A stretch of DNA of 64,000 nt, from contig NZ_JPMD01000024.1 in NCBI RefSeq assembly GCF_000732635.1, positions 57,658 through 121,657 on the forward strand, read 5' to 3'. The position numbers and the translations under genes are program-made. Positions 9,832 through 19,116 of the stretch are shown here, in pieces. The notes beneath the pieces were generated by a model. The model had not been told where the DNA came from. It did not search any database and was given only the letters and a program-made list of their open reading frames with translations. This DNA comes from Clostridium sulfidigenes. GTDB lineage: Bacteria; Bacillota; Clostridia; Clostridiales; Clostridiaceae. Within the stretch, counting starts at the first letter, position 1, and each line of letters opens with the position of its first letter.

Positions 9832-9907
9832 GTGCCATTAGCTCAGTTGGCAGAGCACCTGACTCTTAATCAGGGGGTCCAGGGTTCGAACCCCTGATGG
9901 CGCACCA
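9832..9907 (+). tRNA. tRNA-Lys (anticodon CTT)
   Basis: The 76-base cloverleaf includes an encoded CCA end. The acceptor stem GTGCCAT pairs with ATGGCGC (one U-G), the T arm contains GGTTCGAACCC, and the anticodon loop is CTCTTAA with anticodon CTT. A near-identical copy lies 298 bases downstream. Confidence 0.97.
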
Positions 9908-9910
9908 AGG

Positions 9911-9942
9911 GAAACAATACTGTAGAGTGTTGTTTCTTTTTT
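9911..9942 (+). terminator. Terminator of the first tRNA-Lys
   Basis: GAAACAATAC pairs with GTGTTGTTTC and is followed by six T. Confidence 0.85.
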
Positions 9943-10129
9943 AATAAAAATTTTTTTGAAAAAAGTAGCTCGTAAAATAATTAATATGATTAAATTAATC
10001 TATAAAAGTATAAACTGAATTGGTTTATATTTTTTTACATTAAATGATAAATATTTATTTAATGTATTTTAATAAAATACTTTACAAAACTTACAGTGGG
10101 TTGTATAATAATATTTGTGACAAGGACAT

Positions 10130-10205
10130 GTGCCATTAGCTCAGCTGGCAGAGCACTTGACTCTTAATCAAGGGGTCCAGGGTTCGAACCCCTGATGGCG
10201 CACCA
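10130..10205 (+). tRNA. tRNA-Lys (anticodon CTT), second copy
   Basis: It has the same 76-base cloverleaf and CCA end as the first copy, with anticodon CTT. Three differences are visible: one D-loop base (GCTGG instead of GTTGG) and a paired C-G to T-A swap in the anticodon stem. The upstream 24 bases are also shared with the first copy, so the promoter region was duplicated too. Confidence 0.97.
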
Positions 10206-10207
10206 TA

Positions 10208-10241
10208 CCTCGTAGTACTAATAAGTATTACGAGGTTTTTT
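10208..10241 (+). terminator. Terminator of the second tRNA-Lys
   Basis: CCTCGTAGTAC pairs with GTATTACGAGG (one G-U) and is followed by six T. Confidence 0.9.
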
Positions 10242-10331
10242 ACATTTTAAACTAAAAAATAGTATAGACTTAATTAATAAAATATATTAAGGTTAATATA
10301 GATTTTATATAAAATGAAAGAAGGAAAAATA

Positions 10332-11138
10332 ATGAATCATTTATCAATAGAAAAAACTAATGTTCCTATTTGGTTTATATTTAGACAAAATGAATTGTTA
10401 GTAGAAGAAAAAGAAGATAAAATTTTTATACCAAACTTTAACGATTTAGAATCAGTTAATATTAATCCGGTAAGAGTTCAAGATCTAGGAATTAGAAGCT
10501 GTGGTAAGTGTTACTCTGTAGAGGTATCAAAAGAGTATACTGAACCTTTGGGTATGAAGTTTATAACCTTAAGAAATTTATATGGACAAGTTCCAGATGA
10601 AATATATATAGAAGCGGGACGTGCTATTCAAATCATGAATTGGGATAGAACCCATCAATATTGTGGTGTTTGTGGTAATAGTACTAATACTATACTAAAT
10701 GAATATGGGAAAATATGTCCACAGTGTGGTTTTATAAGCTACCCTAGAATAAGTCCAGCTATAATAGTTGCTATAGTTAAGAATGGCAAATTACTTCTTG
10801 CTAAAAATGCTAAGTCAAAACATAATTTTTATAGTGTTTTAGCAGGATTTTTGGAACCTGGTGAAACTTTAGAGGAATGTGTAGAGAGGGAAGTGATGGA
10901 GGAAGTAGGAATAGAAGTTAAAAATATAAAATATTTTGGTAATCAACCATGGCCATTTCCTAACTCTCTTATGGTAGGGTTCACAGCAGAATATGATAAG
11001 GGTGAAATAAAGGTTGATGGAGTTGAAATTGAAGAGGCAAACTGGTTTGAGGTAAATAATTTACCTAGTATTCCTGGAAGCATTAGTATTGCAAGAAAAC
11101 TAATAGATTGGTTTAAGGATAATTATACTGAGATCTAG
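10332..11138 (+). CDS. nudC: NADH pyrophosphatase / RNA NAD-decapping Nudix hydrolase
   Basis: NudC cleaves the diphosphate of NAD(H) and removes NAD caps from RNA. A zinc ribbon is formed by Cys111, Cys114, Cys129 and Cys132. The Nudix box spans residues 172-194 (GFLEPGETLEE, then REVMEEVGI) and is followed by the family marker QPWPFPNS, which identifies NudC among Nudix proteins. I chose the ATG at 10332 because AAGAAGG lies 7 bases upstream. The in-frame ATG at 10314 has no ribosome binding site. The length of 268 residues is normal. It is transcribed alone, downstream of the tRNA genes. Confidence 0.93.
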   Translation: MNHLSIEKTNVPIWFIFRQNELLVEEKEDKIFIPNFNDLESVNINPVRVQDLGIRSCGKCYSVEVSKEYTEPLGMKFITLRNLYGQVPDEIYIEAGRAIQIMNWDRTHQYCGVCGNSTNTILNEYGKICPQCGFISYPRISPAIIVAIVKNGKLLLAKNAKSKHNFYSVLAGFLEPGETLEECVEREVMEEVGIEVKNIKYFGNQPWPFPNSLMVGFTAEYDKGEIKVDGVEIEEANWFEVNNLPSIPGSISIARKLIDWFKDNYTEI

Positions 11139-11193
11139 ATTTTATAATTAAATTAACAATAGAATTTATAGGAAAAGTATATTGAGTTTTACA

Positions 11194-11222
11194 GTATACT
11201 AAAAAAACTTTAACACATAATA
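11194..11222 (+). promoter_or_regulatory. Probable sigma F/G (forespore) promoter of the 65-aa gene
   Basis: GTATA at 11194-11198 and CATAATA at 11216-11222 are separated by 17 bases. This matches the forespore consensus GHATR-N17/18-CATWMTA. The start codon is 34 bases downstream of the -10 element, with a strong ribosome binding site between. Confidence 0.55.
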
Positions 11223-11256
11223 AACAATGAATATATGTGTTAAAGGAGGGATAAAT

Positions 11257-11454
11257 ATGGATCATGATTTATTAAGAGAACAACAATATGAGATTAAACA
11301 ACGTGAAGAAGATAAAAGGAAATACAAAAAGGAGAACTATCTTCGTAATGGCAATAAATCTCAAGGTCAATACGCTCAAAGCAGCTTTAATACTACTATT
11401 GAAGAACCAGGTACCAATGAAAGTGGTATAGTAGCAAAAAAAAACGGTTATTAG
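11257..11454 (+). CDS. Small hydrophilic protein, 65 aa, probable sporulation gene
   Basis: I do not recognise a family. The protein is highly charged, with a Glu/Lys/Arg/Gln-rich probable helix at about residues 5-30 and a Ser/Asn/Gly-rich tail, and it has no membrane segment. I chose the ATG at 11257 because AAAGGAGGG lies 5 bases before it. The in-frame ATG at 11227 has no such site and falls near the predicted transcription start. The promoter motif at 11194-11222 suggests expression in the forespore, so a spore-core or germination-related role is plausible but unproven. Confidence 0.7.
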   Translation: MDHDLLREQQYEIKQREEDKRKYKKENYLRNGNKSQGQYAQSSFNTTIEEPGTNESGIVAKKNGY

Positions 11455-11474
11455 AATTAAATATTTTATTTATA

Positions 11475-11592
11475 AAAGGGCTATTTCAAAGTAATCTAAA
11501 TCTTAATTATGTTGAGTATTATCTGGTAATGGTATTAAAGTATAAACTCAACATTTCAGAGATTCTAAAAAATTATTTTGAGATAGCTCTTT
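11475..11592. mobile_element. 118-bp inverted-repeat element (possible MITE or IS remnant)
   Basis: The ends are imperfect 21-base inverted repeats, beginning AAAGGGCTATTTCAAA on the left and ending TTGAGATAGCTCTTT on the right. An inner inverted repeat (ATGTTGAGT/ACTCAACAT) also pairs. The terminal pattern GGGCTRTYTCAAA resembles IS ends common in Firmicutes. No reading frame and no clear target duplication are visible. It lies just upstream of pglX. Confidence 0.45.
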
Positions 11593-11681
11593 AGGGTTTA
11601 ATTATAAAATCTCAGAATTTGAAAAGAAAAATAATGGCTAAGTAATTATATAAAAAGTTCAATAAAAAATTCCTACTATGT

Positions 11682-11687
11682 TATAAT
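11682..11687 (+). promoter_or_regulatory. Putative -10 element of pglX
   Basis: A perfect TATAAT lies 44 bases before the pglX ATG. The -35 region (TTCAAT, 18 bases upstream) is weak. Confidence 0.4.
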
Positions 11688-11731
11688 AAAGCTATTGAAA
11701 TTTTACATAGCATATAAGGAGCAATTAAAGG

Positions 11732-14700
11732 ATGAATAAGAATAAAGTTAAGGCTTTTGCCACTTGGGCAAGAAGTAATCTTATTGAAAAAATAAAAGAT
11801 AGAGCGTATAAAATAGGTATTGAAGATAATAGAATTAGAGATATAGAAGTGGTTCAAAGTGGATTTAAAGTAGTGGGTGGAGAAGAAATATTTAATATTT
11901 CACCTAATCATAGAAAATCACTAATAAAGGAAATAGAATCAAAATCTTTAGATGAAGTTGTGGAAGAAGTGGCTTATACTTGGTTTAACAGGTTTATAGC
12001 TTTAAGATATATGGAAGTAAATGATTATTTGCCCATTGGAATAAGAATTATATCTTCAGAGATACCAGGTAAAAGGGAACCAGATATTTTATTTAGGGTT
12101 GGTGAAGTTATAAGAGAGTTGAGACTAGATTCAGATTTAGTCTATAAATTGTTAGATAGTAGTAAAAATTCTGATAGAGAAAATCTATATAAATATATTT
12201 TAATAAGACAATGTAATGAATTAGGGAATATTATTCCTGGTTTATTTGAGAGAATAGAAGATTATACAGAATTATTATTTCCTGATAATTTGTTAGAAGA
12301 AGGTTCCATACTAATGAAAATGTGCAGTGACATAGATGAAGAAGACTGGAAAGAGGAAGTAGAAATTATAGGGTGGATGTATCAGTATTATATATCTGAA
12401 AAGAAGGATAAGGTTTTTGATGATCTAAAGAAAAATGTAAAAATAACTAAAGAAAACATTCCAGCAGCTACTCAGTTATTTACTCCTAAGTGGATAGTGA
12501 AATACCTAGTAGAAAATTCATTAGGAACCATATGGATTCAAGGACGTGAGGATGAAAATTTAAAGAATGAATTAAAATATTATTTAGAGGAAGACATTCA
12601 GGATTTCGAAATAGATGACATTTTACATAATATTAAATTGGGGAGAAAAAATTTACATCCTGAGGATATAAAGGTTCTTGACCCATGTATGGGTTCGGGG
12701 CACATATTGTTATATGCCTTTGATGTGCTTTATAAAATTTACAAATCTGCAGCTTATCCAGAGCGAGAGATTCCAAGAAAAATTTTAGAAAATAATATAT
12801 TTGGGTTAGATATAGATTTAAGAGCTAGTCAAATTGGTATGTTCTGTCTTATTATGAAGGCTAGAGCGTATAATAGAAGATTTTTTAGAGAAGTTGAAAA
12901 AAATCCTTTGAAGCTTAATATAGTAGCTATAGAAGAAAGTAATGGTATTACTTATGAAATTATAGAATATTTCGCAAAGGAAGATGAAGAGCTAAGAGGT
13001 GATTTATCTTATTTAGTAAATACCTTTAAGGATGGTAAAGAGTTTGGATCAATATTAAGAGTTGAGAAGGTTAATTTTCAGAGGTTAAAAGAACGATTAG
13101 AAGAGATAAATGAAGAAAATAATTTAGTATTTAGTGATTATAGACAGATACTTTTAAATAAATTACCAAAGCTCATTAATCAGGGAGAAATAATGAGTAT
13201 CAAATATGAGGTTTGTATTACTAATCCACCCTATATGGGACTAAGGGGAGCTAATGATACCCTAGCTAAATATTTGACCAATCATTATCCTTTATCAAAG
13301 CATGATTTATTTTCTGTATATATGGAAGTGTGTAAGAGCTATCTGAAAAAAGATGGGATATATGCCATGGTAAATCAGCATTCATGGATGTTTTTAAGTA
13401 GTTTTTTAGAACTTAGAGGTAAGCTTTTAGAAGACAGCACCTTTATTAGCATGATTCATTTAGGATCTAGAGTATTTGAAGATAATGTGGGGACCATAGT
13501 ACAGAATGTTGCTTTTATAAATCAAAATAGTGAAATTCCTAAATATAAAACGAGAGTTGTAGACCTTACTAAAGAGGTAACAGCTTTAGAAAAGAAAGTA
13601 AAGATTAAGTCGGTTTGTAGTGGAATGGAGAGAGATGGGATTTATAATATATGGTTAAAAAAACTTATGACAATTCCAACAAAACCTTTTGCTTATTGGG
13701 TAAATGATAATGTATTAAATTTATTTTCTAATTTACACAAGTTTGAAAATATTGCAAAGCCTAGACAAGGAATGGCTACATCAGATAATAAACGGTTTTT
13801 AAGAGATTGGTATGAAGTTGATATAAATGAAATTAATTTTTCAGCTGTTGATAGAGATGAAGCTTTGTTAAGTAAGAAAAAATGGTTTCCATATAACAAA
13901 GGTGGAGAATACAGAAAGTGGTTTGGTAATAATAGATATGTGATTAATTGGGAAAATGATGGCAGTGAAGTAAAAGATTATGCAGCAATGTTATATAAAT
14001 CATATAGTAGAACTATAAAAAATGAGGAGTTTTATTTTAAAAGTGGTCTTACATACACTTTTATTTCTGAAAATATGGGAGTAAGGTATTCTCCTCAGGG
14101 GTTCATATTTGACGTTGCTGGATCTTCTATATTCTTGGATGATAAAGACCTAGAAAAGGTAGTACTAGCATTGTTATGCAGCAAAGTTGCTAATATGTTT
14201 TTAGATATAATGAATCCAACCTATAATATACAAGTAGGTGATTTAAAGAATATTCCAATACATGAAGATGTATTTAAAGAAGAAATAAAATCTATCATTG
14301 ATGAAATTGTAGAAGAAAACATAGCCATTAGTGAAGCGGAATGGAATGACTTTGAGACATCATGGAACTTTAGAACTCATCCATTGATGAGAGACTTAAG
14401 AGAAAGAAAAGTTAAGAATGTAACCATAGAATCTAGATTTAAACTTTGGGAAAAAGAAAATATGAAAATTATTGAGAAACTTAAAAATAATGAAGAGAAG
14501 TTAAATAAAATTTTCATAGATGTTTATGGTTTAAATGAAGAATTATCCCCGGATGTACCCTATAAAGATATAACATTAAGGAGAATTGAGTTAGAAAGAG
14601 AAGTGAAATCTTTAATATCTTTTGCAGTGGGATGTATTATGGGTAGATATTCAATAGATGTTGATGGGTTAGTGTATGGAGGTGGAAACTTCCAAGATAA

Positions 14701-15424
14701 ATGGGATTTTAAAAATCATAGAGTTAAGAAAGTAGAAATAGATTCCACTGGAAAAGTAAATGAGAATAGATGGGTTAATTCAAGTTTTATGCCTAAGTTT
14801 GATAATATAATGCCTATAACAGAAGAAAAATATTTTTCAGAAGACTTAATGACCAAGTTCATTGAATTTTTAAAAGCAGTTTATGGAAATGAAGTATTGG
14901 AAGAGAATCTTAACTTTATAGCCAATATTTTAGGCAAAAAAGATAGTGAAACTTCAAGGCAAAGTATTAGAAGATACTTCTTTAAGGAATTCTATAAGGA
15001 TCATATAAAAGCTTATGGAAAGAAACCTATATATTGGTTATTTGATTCAGGTAAGAATGATGGATTTAAAGCATTGGTATATGCTCATAGACATGACAGC
15101 TTAACTGTAGCTTTATTGAGGACAGAATATGTTCATATTATGCAACGAAAATATGAAGGTGAATTGAGTACATTGGAACTAATAAAAGACTCACAGGAAT
15201 ATAGTGCTAAGGAAAGAGCAATAGCTAGGAAAAAAAGTGAAAAGTTAAAAAGGAAAATAGAAGAACTCATTGAATATGATGAAATAGTTGCGTATATGGC
15301 TAATGAAAAAAAATCCATTAACTTAGATGAAGGAATTAAGGAAAATTATGATAAATTCCAAGGTATCAAAATAATGAAAACAAATGGGAAAGAAGCTAAA
15401 ATGAATCTTTTATATAAAATCTAA
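11732..15424 (+). CDS. pglX: BREX-type adenine-specific DNA methyltransferase PglX, solitary
   Basis: This is a 1230-residue class I adenine methyltransferase of the PglX family. In BREX phage defence it methylates host DNA at N6 of adenine in a non-palindromic site. The family N-terminus (AYTWFNRFIALRYME), the conserved IPAATQLFTPKWIVKYLVENS block, motif I DPCMGSGHI (Asp317) and motif IV NPPYMG (Asn498-Tyr501) are intact. The long C-terminal part, probably for target recognition, runs to residue 1230. No PD-(D/E)XK nuclease motif is obvious. None of brxA, brxB, brxC, pglZ or brxL is in this window; the neighbours are nudC and gltX. The start has AAGGAG and AAAGG upstream. It may be an orphan epigenetic methyltransferase or a BREX remnant. 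Confidence 0.92.
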   Translation: MNKNKVKAFATWARSNLIEKIKDRAYKIGIEDNRIRDIEVVQSGFKVVGGEEIFNISPNHRKSLIKEIESKSLDEVVEEVAYTWFNRFIALRYMEVNDYLPIGIRIISSEIPGKREPDILFRVGEVIRELRLDSDLVYKLLDSSKNSDRENLYKYILIRQCNELGNIIPGLFERIEDYTELLFPDNLLEEGSILMKMCSDIDEEDWKEEVEIIGWMYQYYISEKKDKVFDDLKKNVKITKENIPAATQLFTPKWIVKYLVENSLGTIWIQGREDENLKNELKYYLEEDIQDFEIDDILHNIKLGRKNLHPEDIKVLDPCMGSGHILLYAFDVLYKIYKSAAYPEREIPRKILENNIFGLDIDLRASQIGMFCLIMKARAYNRRFFREVEKNPLKLNIVAIEESNGITYEIIEYFAKEDEELRGDLSYLVNTFKDGKEFGSILRVEKVNFQRLKERLEEINEENNLVFSDYRQILLNKLPKLINQGEIMSIKYEVCITNPPYMGLRGANDTLAKYLTNHYPLSKHDLFSVYMEVCKSYLKKDGIYAMVNQHSWMFLSSFLELRGKLLEDSTFISMIHLGSRVFEDNVGTIVQNVAFINQNSEIPKYKTRVVDLTKEVTALEKKVKIKSVCSGMERDGIYNIWLKKLMTIPTKPFAYWVNDNVLNLFSNLHKFENIAKPRQGMATSDNKRFLRDWYEVDINEINFSAVDRDEALLSKKKWFPYNKGGEYRKWFGNNRYVINWENDGSEVKDYAAMLYKSYSRTIKNEEFYFKSGLTYTFISENMGVRYSPQGFIFDVAGSSIFLDDKDLEKVVLALLCSKVANMFLDIMNPTYNIQVGDLKNIPIHEDVFKEEIKSIIDEIVEENIAISEAEWNDFETSWNFRTHPLMRDLRERKVKNVTIESRFKLWEKENMKIIEKLKNNEEKLNKIFIDVYGLNEELSPDVPYKDITLRRIELEREVKSLISFAVGCIMGRYSIDVDGLVYGGGNFQDKWDFKNHRVKKVEIDSTGKVNENRWVNSSFMPKFDNIMPITEEKYFSEDLMTKFIEFLKAVYGNEVLEENLNFIANILGKKDSETSRQSIRRYFFKEFYKDHIKAYGKKPIYWLFDSGKNDGFKALVYAHRHDSLTVALLRTEYVHIMQRKYEGELSTLELIKDSQEYSAKERAIARKKSEKLKRKIEELIEYDEIVAYMANEKKSINLDEGIKENYDKFQGIKIMKTNGKEAKMNLLYKI

Positions 15425-15551
15425 GGAATTTATATTAAAACATATAGGGGTACAATTATACTTTATTTTATGGTAATATTTAAAATGGATTAATATTTAA
15501 TAGAGTTTTATATAAGGTAAACTTTAAATAAGGTTACTACATATCTCATAT

Positions 15552-15631
15552 TATATAAAATGCTAAATTATATTATTAGGTTGTACTATATAAAATGCTA
15601 AATTATATTATTAGGTTGTACTATATAAAAT
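15552..15631. repeat. 35-bp tandem direct repeat
   Basis: A 35-base unit beginning TATATAAAATGCTAAATT and ending TTAGGTTGTAC occurs perfectly twice (15552-15586 and 15587-15621), followed by a third partial copy of 10 bases. It lies between pglX and gltX and may carry or duplicate gltX promoter elements. Confidence 0.9.
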
Positions 15632-15685
15632 AGATTAAGCTAAAGTGTGAGGTAATTAATAAATATATAAGGTAAGGTGAGTAAA

Positions 15686-17341
15686 ATGAATTATGAAATA
15701 TTAGCAAATACAATTTTCCCTAACATTGATAAGGAGCCTGAGTATTATATTTCAAAGTACCCGAAGAGAAACCTTAAAGAAGGTGCCAAGGTTACTAGAT
15801 ATGCTCCAAGTCCAACAGGGTTTCAACATATAGGAGGAGTATTTTCTGCATTAATAGATGAAAGAATAGCTACTCAAAGTGAAGGAGTTTTTTATTTAAG
15901 AATCGAAGATACGGATCAAAAAAGAGAAGTGGCTGGTGCTATTGAAGATACTATAAATACCATGCATAAGTTTGGGTTAGATTTTACAGAAGGTATGACA
16001 GGGGATAATACATATAAAGGTGAGTATGGTCCTTATAGACAAAGCGAAAGAGAAGAGATATATAAAACTTTTGCTAGAGATCTAATTAAAAAGGGGCTTG
16101 CTTATCCATGTTTTTGTACATCAGAAGATCTAGAACAACTGAGAGAAAAACAAATTAGTGAAAAATTAACTCCAGGATATTATGGAGAATATGCAATCTG
16201 TAGAAATTTATCTCCAGAAGAAGCTTTAAAAAGAATAGGTGAAGGTGAAAAATATATTATAAGATTAAAATCCCCGGGTAATCCAGAAAACAGAGTTGAG
16301 TTTCACGATTTAGTTAAAGGTGATATCTCTTTCCCAGAAAGCAATCAGGATATAGTTATAATTAAATCTGATGGACTTCCAACCTATCATTTTGCTCATG
16401 CTATTGATGATGCACTAATGGGAACTACTACTGTAATTAGGGGAGAAGAGTGGCTATCATCTCTTCCAATTCATATTCAACTTTTTGATGTTCTTGGATT
16501 TGATAGACCTGAATATGCACATACTCCTACAATAATGAAGTTAGATGGAGATTCTAAAAGAAAACTATCTAAGAGAAAAGATCCCGAAAGTGCAGTAAGT
16601 TATTATGATGAAGAAGGATATCCTATGATATCTGTTATAGAATATTTACTTAATATAATAAATTCTACTTTTGAACAGTGGAGAGAAGAAAATCCATCAT
16701 CTGATTATCATGAATTTAGAGTATATCTAGATAAGATGAGTAAAAGTGGTGCTTTATTTGATATTGTAAAATTAAGTGATGTAAGTAAAAATGTAATTTG
16801 CAAGTTAAAGGCTGATGTGGTATATGACTACTATATAAATTGGGCTAAGAATTATGATAAGGAAATGTATGACATAGTAACTAACAATGAATTAATGTGT
16901 AAAGAAATATTCAATATTGATAAAGAAGGACCAAAACCTAGAAAGGATTTTGCTAAATGGAATGATGTTAAGGAAAAAATATTCTTCTTTTTTGATGAAT
17001 TATTCAACAGTACTTCAGAAGAAATAGAATTTCCTAAGAATATAGATTTAGCAGAAGCTAAAAGGGTAATAGAAGCTTATGCTAAGGCATATAATTTTAA
17101 TACTGATAAGGATACTTGGTTTGAAGAGTTAAAAGTAGTAGCTGTAGAATTAGGGTACGCTACAGATAGAAAAGCCTTTAAGAAAAATCCTGAAAATTAC
17201 AAAGGTATGGTTTCAGATGTAGCTGGATGTGTAAGAACGGCATTAACTTATAGAAATAATACACCAGACCTTTATACTATTATGCAAATAATGGGAGAAG
17301 AAAGAGTTAGAAATAGATTTGCTAAATTTTTAAAACTATAA
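15686..17341 (+). CDS. gltX: Glutamyl-tRNA synthetase
   Basis: GltX charges tRNA-Glu with glutamate, and in many Firmicutes it also misacylates tRNA-Gln. The class I signature is [12 protein letters not shown] (His48), and the KMSKS loop is KLSKR at residues 293-297. The length of 551 residues and the N-terminal extension before the Rossmann fold match the long clostridial form. I prefer the ATG at 15686, with AAGGTGA 5 bases upstream, over the GTG at 15677. It is monocistronic and closed by a terminator shared with the convergent glycosylase gene. Confidence 0.94.
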   Translation: MNYEILANTIFPNIDKEPEYYISKYPKRNLKEGAKVTRYAPSPTGFQHIGGVFSALIDERIATQSEGVFYLRIEDTDQKREVAGAIEDTINTMHKFGLDFTEGMTGDNTYKGEYGPYRQSEREEIYKTFARDLIKKGLAYPCFCTSEDLEQLREKQISEKLTPGYYGEYAICRNLSPEEALKRIGEGEKYIIRLKSPGNPENRVEFHDLVKGDISFPESNQDIVIIKSDGLPTYHFAHAIDDALMGTTTVIRGEEWLSSLPIHIQLFDVLGFDRPEYAHTPTIMKLDGDSKRKLSKRKDPESAVSYYDEEGYPMISVIEYLLNIINSTFEQWREENPSSDYHEFRVYLDKMSKSGALFDIVKLSDVSKNVICKLKADVVYDYYINWAKNYDKEMYDIVTNNELMCKEIFNIDKEGPKPRKDFAKWNDVKEKIFFFFDELFNSTSEEIEFPKNIDLAEAKRVIEAYAKAYNFNTDKDTWFEELKVVAVELGYATDRKAFKKNPENYKGMVSDVAGCVRTALTYRNNTPDLYTIMQIMGEERVRNRFAKFLKL

Positions 17342-17350
17342 TTAGAAATA

Positions 17351-17398
17351 TAGATAAAAATCATCTCTGTAATTTTATAGAGATGATTTTTTATCTAT
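17351..17398. terminator. Bidirectional terminator between gltX and the glycosylase gene
   Basis: AAAAATCATCTCT pairs with AGAGATGATTTTT, with further AT pairing outside. The stop codon of the minus-strand glycosylase lies in the loop, so one arm of the hairpin is also coding sequence. Confidence 0.88.
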
Positions 17399-18010
17399 AA
17401 CTGAAACATACTTATTACCCTCAATATAGTACCTCCAAAGAAAATCTTTTGCCTCTTCAGCGTAATCAATGCCAATCCTTTTAGAATATACAATTTTGAA
17501 ATCTTTAAAATCGTCTGCATATAAGGATAACTCCTCACTTAATATAGAATGGGTATTTAAAGATTTGTCTATATTAAGGGCTATACATAGTTTTCCAGGA
17601 CCAGAAGTGAGATTTAATATTTCTCGAGGCTTAAGCTTAGTAAAAGGTTTATTAAATCGGTTTTCACTCATAACTTCAATACCTTCTATTGGTTCAATGG
17701 CACGAATTAAGACTCCTTGAGGATCGCCTTCACAACCGGTTACTATATTCATACAGTTATACATTCCATATATTTTATATACGTAGGCTATACCAGCACT
17801 TTTAAATAAAGGTTCCGTTCTAGTGGTTTTCTTATAGTTATAGGCATGAGAAGCTTTATCAATTTTTCCCACATAAGCCTCAGTTTCTACAATTCTACCA
17901 GTGAGCTTATATCCCATATAATTCCTTACTATTATTTTACCTAAGAGGTCCTCAGCAACTTTTCTTGCGTCCCTACGAAAAAAATCAAGGGAAAGGTTTT
18001 CAAATTTCAT
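17375..18010 (-). CDS. DNA-3-methyladenine glycosylase (AAG/MPG family)
   Basis: The enzyme removes alkylated purines from DNA to start base-excision repair. Family blocks are clear: LGKIIVRNYMGYKLTGRIVETEAYVG with the catalytic glutamate in VETEAY, YVYKIYGMYNCMNIV, and LTSGPGKLCIAL. The length of 211 residues is typical for the bacterial members of this mammalian-type family. The gene is convergent with gltX, and the start has GGAGGA upstream. Confidence 0.93.
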   Translation of the reverse strand: MKFENLSLDFFRRDARKVAEDLLGKIIVRNYMGYKLTGRIVETEAYVGKIDKASHAYNYKKTTRTEPLFKSAGIAYVYKIYGMYNCMNIVTGCEGDPQGVLIRAIEPIEGIEVMSENRFNKPFTKLKPREILNLTSGPGKLCIALNIDKSLNTHSILSEELSLYADDFKDFKIVYSKRIGIDYAEEAKDFLWRYYIEGNKYVSVIDKKSSL

Positions 18011-18247
18011 AAATATCCTCCATATTTATTTTACAAATGTAATATTTAATCTTTTATACTATATAGTTTAGGTTAAAATCGCTTAGATTATTTATAATAT
18101 ATCTATATAAAGATAAAATATCTAGTAATTTTCATTTAATTGAATTAAAATTTGAATTAATAATTTAAATCTGTATTATATAAATGAAAAAATAAATATT
18201 AACTATTTTATGATAGTATAGTTTGAATTTTCAGGGAGGAATTATAT

Positions 18248-19036
18248 ATGAAAATTAAAATAGAAACAGTGCTAATTACTGGAGCTTCGTCTGGAATTGG
18301 ATATGAGCTTAGTAAAATATTTGCTCGAAATGGCTATAACTTAATTTTAGTTGCTAGAAGAATTGAAGTTTTAAAAAGGATTAAAGAGGAGCTATCAAAG
18401 ATTTATGGAATAGAAGTTATTATAATTGAGAAAGATTTATCTAAATCTCATAGTGGAAATGAGGTTTTTAATGAAATTATAAATTTAGATATAAGGATAG
18501 ATGTACTAATAAATAATGCTGGGGTAGGTTATTGTGGTCTATTTCATGAAATTAATATGGAAAGTCATGGTTTAGTAATACAAACTAATATGGTTGCTTT
18601 AACGGAGCTTACATATTTAATTTCTAATCAAATGATTAAAAATGGGGGTGGGAAAATCCTAAATGTGGCATCTACTGGTGCTTATCAACCAGGACCTTAT
18701 ACTGCAGTATATTATGCATCAAAAGCTTATGTATTATCTTTAACTGAAGCTTTATCAATCGAACTTAAAAAGTATAATATTCAGGTAAGTGGACTTTGTC
18801 CAGGAACTACAAAAACAGATTTTCATCAAAGAGCTGGCAAAAGAGAATTAAGAGGAGCTATGTCGCCTAAGTTAGTTGCTGAAATAGGGTATAAAGAATT
18901 TATGAAAGGAAGAAGCATAATTATACCTGGGATTAAAAATAAAATTGCTATAGGAATATCTAAGGTTTTACCTAGAAAACTATTGGGAAAAACCGTTGGA
19001 TGTATCCAAAATTCGGCTATTTTACTTAATAAGTAA
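18248..19036 (+). CDS. Short-chain dehydrogenase/reductase
   Basis: This is a classical SDR oxidoreductase of 262 residues. The cofactor motif TGASSGIG lies near residues 11-18, NNAG near 89-92, and the catalytic pair is Tyr155 and Lys159 in YYASK. An arginine-rich turn after the second strand (VARRIEVL) suggests NADPH preference. The closest general type is the YqjQ/DltE-like group acting on unknown ketones or aldehydes. A GGGAGGA ribosome binding site precedes the ATG. It stands just upstream of the chemoreceptor gene but has no evident functional link to it. Confidence 0.88.
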   Translation: MKIKIETVLITGASSGIGYELSKIFARNGYNLILVARRIEVLKRIKEELSKIYGIEVIIIEKDLSKSHSGNEVFNEIINLDIRIDVLINNAGVGYCGLFHEINMESHGLVIQTNMVALTELTYLISNQMIKNGGGKILNVASTGAYQPGPYTAVYYASKAYVLSLTEALSIELKKYNIQVSGLCPGTTKTDFHQRAGKRELRGAMSPKLVAEIGYKEFMKGRSIIIPGIKNKIAIGISKVLPRKLLGKTVGCIQNSAILLNK

Positions 19037-19116
19037 TATTTTTGTAGGAAATGTATTAATAATAATGTATAATTATATATTATATGGCTTTAATTTCATA
19101 TAGAGGGGGTAAAAAT

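Noticed and set aside
11732..12700. N-terminal nuclease domain that would make PglX a type IIG restriction enzyme
   Set aside because: The N-terminal 300 residues align in pattern with BREX PglX proteins and I see no PD-(D/E)XK motif set. A profile search could still overturn this.
15552..15631. Start of a CRISPR array
   Set aside because: The 35-base units are directly adjacent without spacers, and no cas gene is near.
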